Source: an uncultured Asticcacaulis sp.
GTDB lineage: Bacteria; Pseudomonadota; Alphaproteobacteria; Caulobacterales; Caulobacteraceae
Direction of reading: 5' to 3'
DNA: 9,890 nucleotides
Assembly: GCA_946482045.1 (NCBI GenBank)
Contig: CAMLPZ010000153.1
Coordinates: 1 to 9,890 of the forward strand
Shown: positions 6,683-9,890 of the stretch, piece by piece
How positions within the stretch are numbered: position 1 is the first letter of the stretch
Layout of the letters: each line of letters begins with the position of its first letter
Notes under the pieces: generated by a model
Told to the model about the DNA's origin: nothing
The model's input: the letters and a program-made list of their open reading frames with translations, nothing else
Database searches by the model: none
Made by a program: the position numbers and the translations under genes

Positions 6683-7630
6683 TTATGAACCTCGTTTGGC
6701 CTCGATGCAATCCCACAAAATGTCGCCGACATCGATTTCTTCAAATGTCTTTAACTGAACGGCGCCCGTGGGCGAGGTAACATTGATTTCCGTGAGGTAA
6801 TCTCCGATGACATCGATACCGACGAACATCAGCCCGCGTTCCTTCAGAACGGGTTTCAATCGTTCGCAGATCTCACGGTCCCGATCGGTGAGGACCAGCG
6901 GTTCGGCGCGGCCGCCGACCCGCAAATTTGAGCGCACTGCGCCTTCTTCGGGCACACGGTTGATGCCGCCCGCGATTTCGCCGTCGACCAGTATGATGCG
7001 CTTGTCGCCGGCGCTGACGGCCGGGATGAACTTCTGCAGCACGACGGGTTCGCGGCTGATGCTGGCCATCAGTTCGATAAGCGCGTCAAGATTGCGGTCG
7101 CCGGCCTTTAGTTTGATGATACCGTTGCCGGCAGCGCCGTGCAGGGGCTTTAGGATACAGTCGCCGTGTTTGGCGAAAAAGTCGTTGAGCGCCACGGGAT
7201 CTGCCGAAATAAGCGTTGGCGGCTGCAGGCCTTCGAAGCGCGTTGCCAAAAGCTTTTCCGGCGCATCGCGGACCGAGCGCGGATCATTGACCACCAGAGT
7301 CCTGGGGTGGACGGCTTCGAGCAGATAGGTAGCGGTAATATAGGCGACGTCGAATGGCGGGTCCTGTCGCATCAGGATCACGTCAACATCGGCGTGCAGG
7401 TCGAGGTGTTCGAAATCGCCGAGGGTGACGTGGTCGCCCTTGACCTCGCGCAGGGTGACCTTACGTGCGCGGGCGAAGACACGGCCGGTGTCCTGGCTGA
7501 GGTGGCGCGGTTCATAGACCCACAACTCATGTCCGCGCCGTTGCGCCGCCATCATCAGCAGAAAGGTGGTGTCCGAAGCGATATTGATGCGCTCGATCGG
7601 GTCCATCTGGACGGCGACGCGTAAAGCCAT
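6683..7630 (-). CDS. gshB: Glutathione synthetase
   Basis: A cytosolic ATP-grasp ligase that joins glycine to gamma-glutamylcysteine in the second step of glutathione synthesis. At 315 residues it matches the bacterial GshB length (316 in E. coli). The N-terminal domain opens with [26 protein letters not shown], the family signature. It continues with a segment ending MRQDPPFD and YITATYLLE, then [15 protein letters not shown]. The ATP-grasp region has [13 protein letters not shown] and [29 protein letters not shown], and ends with [21 protein letters not shown]. The ATG at 7630 is preceded by AAGAGGG (7639-7645) with 8-nt spacing, so this start is secure. The gene follows yraN after 57 nt with no terminator between them, consistent with one rsmI-yraN-gshB transcript. 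Confidence 0.97.
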   Translation of the reverse strand: MALRVAVQMDPIERINIASDTTFLLMMAAQRRGHELWVYEPRHLSQDTGRVFARARKVTLREVKGDHVTLGDFEHLDLHADVDVILMRQDPPFDVAYITATYLLEAVHPRTLVVNDPRSVRDAPEKLLATRFEGLQPPTLISADPVALNDFFAKHGDCILKPLHGAAGNGIIKLKAGDRNLDALIELMASISREPVVLQKFIPAVSAGDKRIILVDGEIAGGINRVPEEGAVRSNLRVGGRAEPLVLTDRDREICERLKPVLKERGLMFVGIDVIGDYLTEINVTSPTGAVQLKTFEEIDVGDILWDCIEAKRGS

Positions 7631-7688
7631 GTGCTATGCCCTCTTGGTTTCCGCTCCATATGTGGAGGCACATCGCCGCTGGCAAGCA

Positions 7689-8066
7689 CTAAAAACGTTC
7701 GATCTTCTCGAATGCGTTAATCGCATGGCGCGGCCATTGTCCGGGCACCAGCGTATAGAGGTCGATATTGAGGTCCAGCCGCGCCAGTTGCGGCTTGCGC
7801 GCCTGCAGCGCCAGGCCGGCCTGCCAAAGCCGTTCCTGCTGGATCGCCGAGACGGATTCAACGGCGGCCTCGATCGTCATGCGGCTCTTGACCTCGACGA
7901 CCGCCAGTCTCTGCCCCTTCTGCGCCAGGATGTCGATCTCGCCGCGCGGCGTTTTCAGCCGGAAACCAAGGATGCGATAGCCCTTCAGCATCAGATGGAT
8001 GAGGGCGACATATTCGAGCACGTGGCCGCGTTTGCGCGACGCACGGCCCGTGGCCGCCCTATCCAC
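7689..8066 (-). CDS. yraN: YraN-family (UPF0102) nuclease-fold protein
   Basis: A small cytosolic protein of 125 residues in the UPF0102/YraN family, which has a PD-(D/E)XK endonuclease-like fold; its biological role is not firmly established. Candidate active-site residues are Glu18 (in GHVLEYVAL), Asp45 in RGEIDIL (41-47), and Glu58 and Lys60 in VVEVKSR (56-62). These keep the E...D...ExK pattern. The start is a GTG at 8066; a stop in the same frame lies a few codons upstream, and no later start would keep the first motif. AAAGG lies before it within the end of rsmI. The first 8 nt overlap the 3' end of rsmI, so translation is probably coupled. The pairing with rsmI is widespread in proteobacteria. 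Confidence 0.9.
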   Translation of the reverse strand: MDRAATGRASRKRGHVLEYVALIHLMLKGYRILGFRLKTPRGEIDILAQKGQRLAVVEVKSRMTIEAAVESVSAIQQERLWQAGLALQARKPQLARLDLNIDLYTLVPGQWPRHAINAFEKIERF

Positions 8067-8925
8067 GATCGCGGCCTTTCATCTCCAGCGCCTTCTGATA
8101 GATCACCTTGCGCGGCAGGCCGAACATTTGCGCCAGTTGCTGGGCGGCGTCGGATGGGGAATATTGTTCGAGCGCCAGCTTCAGCGCTTCTTCGAGATTG
8201 TCTGCGGATGGTCTTTCCTCCGCTGGCGGCGCAACGATGATGACGATCTCGCCCTTTGGTTCGGCAAGGTGCGGATCGGCGACCAGGGCGCTTAAAGGCC
8301 CGTGGTAGGCGCTCTCATAGAGTTTGGTCAGCTCGCGGCAAATGCAGGCCTGGCGGTCGCCCAGGACCTCGGCCATGTCCTTCAGGGATTCGTGCAGGCG
8401 CGGGCCGGTCTCGAAAAAGATGAGCGTCGAGGCAATGGGAGCAAGGTCGCTTAATGCCGTGCGCCGCGCGGCAGACTTGTTGGGCAGGAAACCCGCGAAC
8501 ATGAAGCGGTCGGTCGGAAGGCCTGCCAGGCACAGCGCTGCCAGCACCGACGAGGCACCGGGGATCGGGTGGACGTTGGCGCCGGTTTCCCGCGCCACTT
8601 CGACCAAACGGAAACCGGGGTCTGAAATCAGAGGCGTACCGGCGTCGGAAATCTGGGCGACCACGTGCCCGGCGCGCAGGCGCTCGATAATCTGCGGCAA
8701 GACCTGCGGCCCGGCGTGGTCGTCATAGCGCAGCAGGGGCTTCTTGATATCGTAGGCAGACAAAAGCTTGCCGGCGACGCGGGTGTCTTCAGCCAGGACA
8801 ACATCGGCGGCGCGCAGCACATCGAGCGCTCGGAGCGTAATGTCACGCAGGTTACCGATCGGCGTGGCGACGATGTAGAGGCCGGGCGTTACGGGGCGGG
8901 GTGGTGGGGCGAAGAGCGATTCCAT
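8059..8925 (-). CDS. rsmI: 16S rRNA (cytidine-1402-2'-O)-methyltransferase RsmI
   Basis: An SAM-dependent tetrapyrrole-methylase-fold enzyme that 2'-O-methylates C1402 of 16S rRNA in the ribosomal P site; RsmH methylates N4 of the same base. Length (288 residues) matches the family. Motifs: LYIVATPIGNLRDITLRAL (16-34), the AEDTR region (45-49), SDAGTPLISDPG (93-104), PIPGASS (120-126) and FAGFLPNK (143-150). The C-terminal LGLPRKVIYQKALEM-like helix (near 271-284) is also typical. The ATG at 8925 gives the usual N-terminus, but no Shine-Dalgarno sequence precedes it, and only 35 nt separate it from the outer-membrane protein's terminator. This hints at leaderless translation. It is the first gene of the rsmI-yraN-gshB group and overlaps yraN by 8 nt. 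Confidence 0.97.
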   Translation of the reverse strand: MESLFAPPPRPVTPGLYIVATPIGNLRDITLRALDVLRAADVVLAEDTRVAGKLLSAYDIKKPLLRYDDHAGPQVLPQIIERLRAGHVVAQISDAGTPLISDPGFRLVEVARETGANVHPIPGASSVLAALCLAGLPTDRFMFAGFLPNKSAARRTALSDLAPIASTLIFFETGPRLHESLKDMAEVLGDRQACICRELTKLYESAYHGPLSALVADPHLAEPKGEIVIIVAPPAEERPSADNLEEALKLALEQYSPSDAAQQLAQMFGLPRKVIYQKALEMKGRDRG

Positions 8926-8931
8926 CGGGCG

Positions 8932-8955
8932 TGATTAGCAGACTTTACGGGCCAA
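8932..8955 (-). promoter_or_regulatory. Tentative promoter of the rsmI group
   Basis: On the minus strand, TTGGCCC (8955-8949), nine nucleotides and GCTAATCA (8939-8932) loosely fit the Caulobacter housekeeping pattern TTGACGS-N10-14-GCTANAWC. The spacer is one short and the -10 match is partial. It is the only candidate in the 35 nt between the upstream terminator and the ATG. It would place the transcript start at or next to the A of the start codon. Confidence 0.25.
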
Positions 8956-8959
8956 ACGC

Positions 8960-8995
8960 AAAAGCGCCGCCCTTCGGTATGAAGGGCGGCGCTTT
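8960..8995 (-). terminator. Strong rho-independent terminator of the outer-membrane protein gene
   Basis: A perfect 15-bp GC-rich stem, AAAGCGCCGCCCTTC (8961-8975) with its complement at 8981-8995, has a 5-nt loop. On the minus strand the stem ends in TTT and continues T-GCGTTT. It lies 18 nt after the stop codon of the outer-membrane protein gene and separates it from rsmI. The plus strand lacks a T tract after the hairpin. Confidence 0.8.
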
Positions 8996-9013
8996 CATCA
9001 TCCAATACGCGGC

Positions 9014-9538
9014 TTAGAAACGGCGAACGTAGGAGACCGAAAGCTGGTCGACATCGTTGCCGTCGAAGTCGGCGCGGGTGAAGTCAGCGCGAACGCCATG
9101 AACGCCGCCGTTCGGGAAGTAACGAACGCCAACGCCGGCCGCAAAAGCATCGTCATCGATCGAAACCTTGGTGTTGCCGGACTTGCCGCTCAGTTCACCG
9201 CGCAGGAAACCGACACGGCCCAGGATTTCGACGTTTTCCGACACGGGGTAGGCGCCAACCAGATAGGCAGCAACGATGTTGTCGACCTTTACGTCAACCG
9301 TGATGCCTTGCTCGGTGTACGACTGTTCGGAAATGCCGAAGGCCGCGTTGGCTTCTGCGCCGAAATACTTGTTGAACTTGATGCCTGCGCCGAAGTTCGC
9401 CGCACCGAAGTTTTCACCGTTGAAATCGACGTTGGCGTAACCGCCTTCGACGTAATACTTGCCGGCGTCCTGGGCCTGAGCGGCGCCAGCGAAAGCGGCA
9501 ACCAAAGCGATGGCGGACATGGCAGCGATTTTAAGCAT
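9014..9538 (-). CDS. Small outer-membrane beta-barrel protein with signal peptide
   Basis: A 174-residue exported protein. Residues 1-22 form a classic Sec signal peptide (MLKIAAMSAIALVAAFAGAAQA) with an A-Q-A cleavage motif before Q23. The mature part alternates polar and hydrophobic/aromatic residues as in beta strands (KYYVEGGYANVDF, NIVAAYLVGAYPV, AAGVGVRYFPNGG). It ends in Phe (VSYVRRF), the usual BAM-recognition end of barrel proteins. Length suggests an eight-stranded barrel of the OmpA-like/OMP_b-brl group. No periplasmic peptidoglycan-binding domain is present, so it is not full-length OmpA. The start ATG (9538) has AAAAGG (9546-9551) at 7-nt spacing. It has its own predicted promoter and terminator, so it is probably monocistronic. 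The specific function is not recognisable; structural or stress-related membrane roles are possible. Confidence 0.85.
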   Translation of the reverse strand: MLKIAAMSAIALVAAFAGAAQAQDAGKYYVEGGYANVDFNGENFGAANFGAGIKFNKYFGAEANAAFGISEQSYTEQGITVDVKVDNIVAAYLVGAYPVSENVEILGRVGFLRGELSGKSGNTKVSIDDDAFAAGVGVRYFPNGGVHGVRADFTRADFDGNDVDQLSVSYVRRF

Positions 9539-9568
9539 AGTAATACCTTTTATTTAGGAAGGACGGGG

Positions 9569-9597
9569 CTTTCAGCAGGCTTCGCGGTCTGGGTCAA
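9569..9597 (-). promoter_or_regulatory. Predicted housekeeping promoter of the outer-membrane protein gene
   Basis: On the minus strand, TTGACCC (9597-9591) and GCTGAAAG (9576-9569) are separated by 14 nt. They match the Caulobacter sigma-73 pattern TTGACGS-N10-14-GCTANAWC at 6 of 7 and 6 of 8 positions. The leader would be roughly 25 nt and contains the AAAAGG ribosome binding site. Confidence 0.5.
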
Positions 9598-9658
9598 TGA
9601 CTACCGTCTTCACAAGCTCAGGTTACATTGCGGTGCGGCAAAATAGGCACAGGTGGTG

Positions 9659-9890
9659 TTATGCCAGCAATTCCATAAGCAGCCGGTCGAGCAGTACCCG
9701 GCCCTTCGGTGTGGCGCGTAGGCGATTGTTCTCAAGCGCCATAAGGCCGTCGGCGACAAGCGGCGCTGCGCGCGTTGCAAGATCGAGCAAGGGCGTGCGC
9801 TTAAGATAGAGCCCGTCCGACAAGCGCAGGCCCAGCATGGTCGCTTCTTCCTCGGCCTCGAGCGGGGACATGGCTTCGATATCGTGGCCG
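9659..9890 (-). CDS. hemW: HemW (radical SAM haem chaperone, coproporphyrinogen III oxidase-like), C-terminal fragment
   Basis: Only the last 77 residues are in the window; the frame stays open to the edge, so the N-terminal radical SAM domain lies beyond 9890. The segment GHDIEAMSPLEAEEEATMLGLRLSDGLYL, then LVADGLMALENNRLRATPKGRVLLDRLLMELL, matches the winged-helix HemN_C domain at the end of HemW proteins. HemW was once annotated as oxygen-independent coproporphyrinogen III oxidase but is now regarded as a haem-binding chaperone. The internal Met at 9871 is not a start. The TAA is at 9661-9659; a 120-bp gap follows before the outer-membrane protein gene, with no clear terminator. HemW over HemN is inferred from the ending; the radical SAM part is not visible. 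Confidence 0.85.
   Translation of the reverse strand, partial: GHDIEAMSPLEAEEEATMLGLRLSDGLYLKRTPLLDLATRAAPLVADGLMALENNRLRATPKGRVLLDRLLMELLA

Noticed and set aside
6498..6758. 86-codon plus-strand reading frame beginning at the CATATG shared with the comM start
   Set aside because: It has no ribosome binding site, no recognisable domain, crosses the LexA and DnaA sites and runs antisense into the conserved 3' end of gshB.
7566..8240. 224-codon plus-strand frame opposite gshB, yraN and rsmI
   Set aside because: It spans three well-supported genes on the other strand and shows no domain or ribosome binding site.

Overview
The window looks like ordinary chromosome of a high-GC alphaproteobacterium, most likely in the Caulobacterales (Asticcacaulis/Caulobacter-like). 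This rests on the protein sequences, the co-directional rsmI-yraN-gshB-comM cluster, an alphaproteobacterial direct-repeat LexA box (GTTC-N7-GTTC), Caulobacter-style promoter elements and an alphaproteobacterial-type intergenic palindromic repeat. Placement below order level is inference. No insertion sequence, prophage, CRISPR array, tRNA or rRNA was found.

Layout: (1) 1-1424, plus strand, is the C-terminal two thirds of a MaeB-type NADP malic enzyme with a phosphotransacetylase-like domain, ending at a terminator shared with the convergent next gene. (2) 1457-3178, minus, is an AmpG-family muropeptide permease. (3) 3196-3301 is a two-hairpin intergenic repeat whose proximal hairpin probably also terminates the next gene. 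(4) 3338-4864, minus, is a soluble hybrid histidine kinase with a degenerate and an intact receiver domain. (5) 4932-6497, minus, is comM, preceded by a 185-bp spacer with a perfect LexA box and a perfect DnaA box. (6) 6683-8925, minus, is the gshB, yraN, rsmI group, transcribed in the order rsmI, yraN, gshB; rsmI and yraN overlap by 8 nt. (7) 9014-9538, minus, is a small outer-membrane beta-barrel protein with its own promoter and strong terminator. (8) 9659-9890, minus, is the C-terminus of HemW, cut by the window edge.

The genes are mostly housekeeping: central carbon metabolism, cell-wall recycling, signalling, recombination of incoming DNA, glutathione synthesis, 16S rRNA methylation and haem-related radical SAM chemistry. 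Nothing suggests a new multi-gene system. The best leads are regulatory: the predicted SOS control of comM with a DnaA box beside it, the composite palindromic element between the kinase and ampG, and the apparent lack of a ribosome binding site before rsmI.
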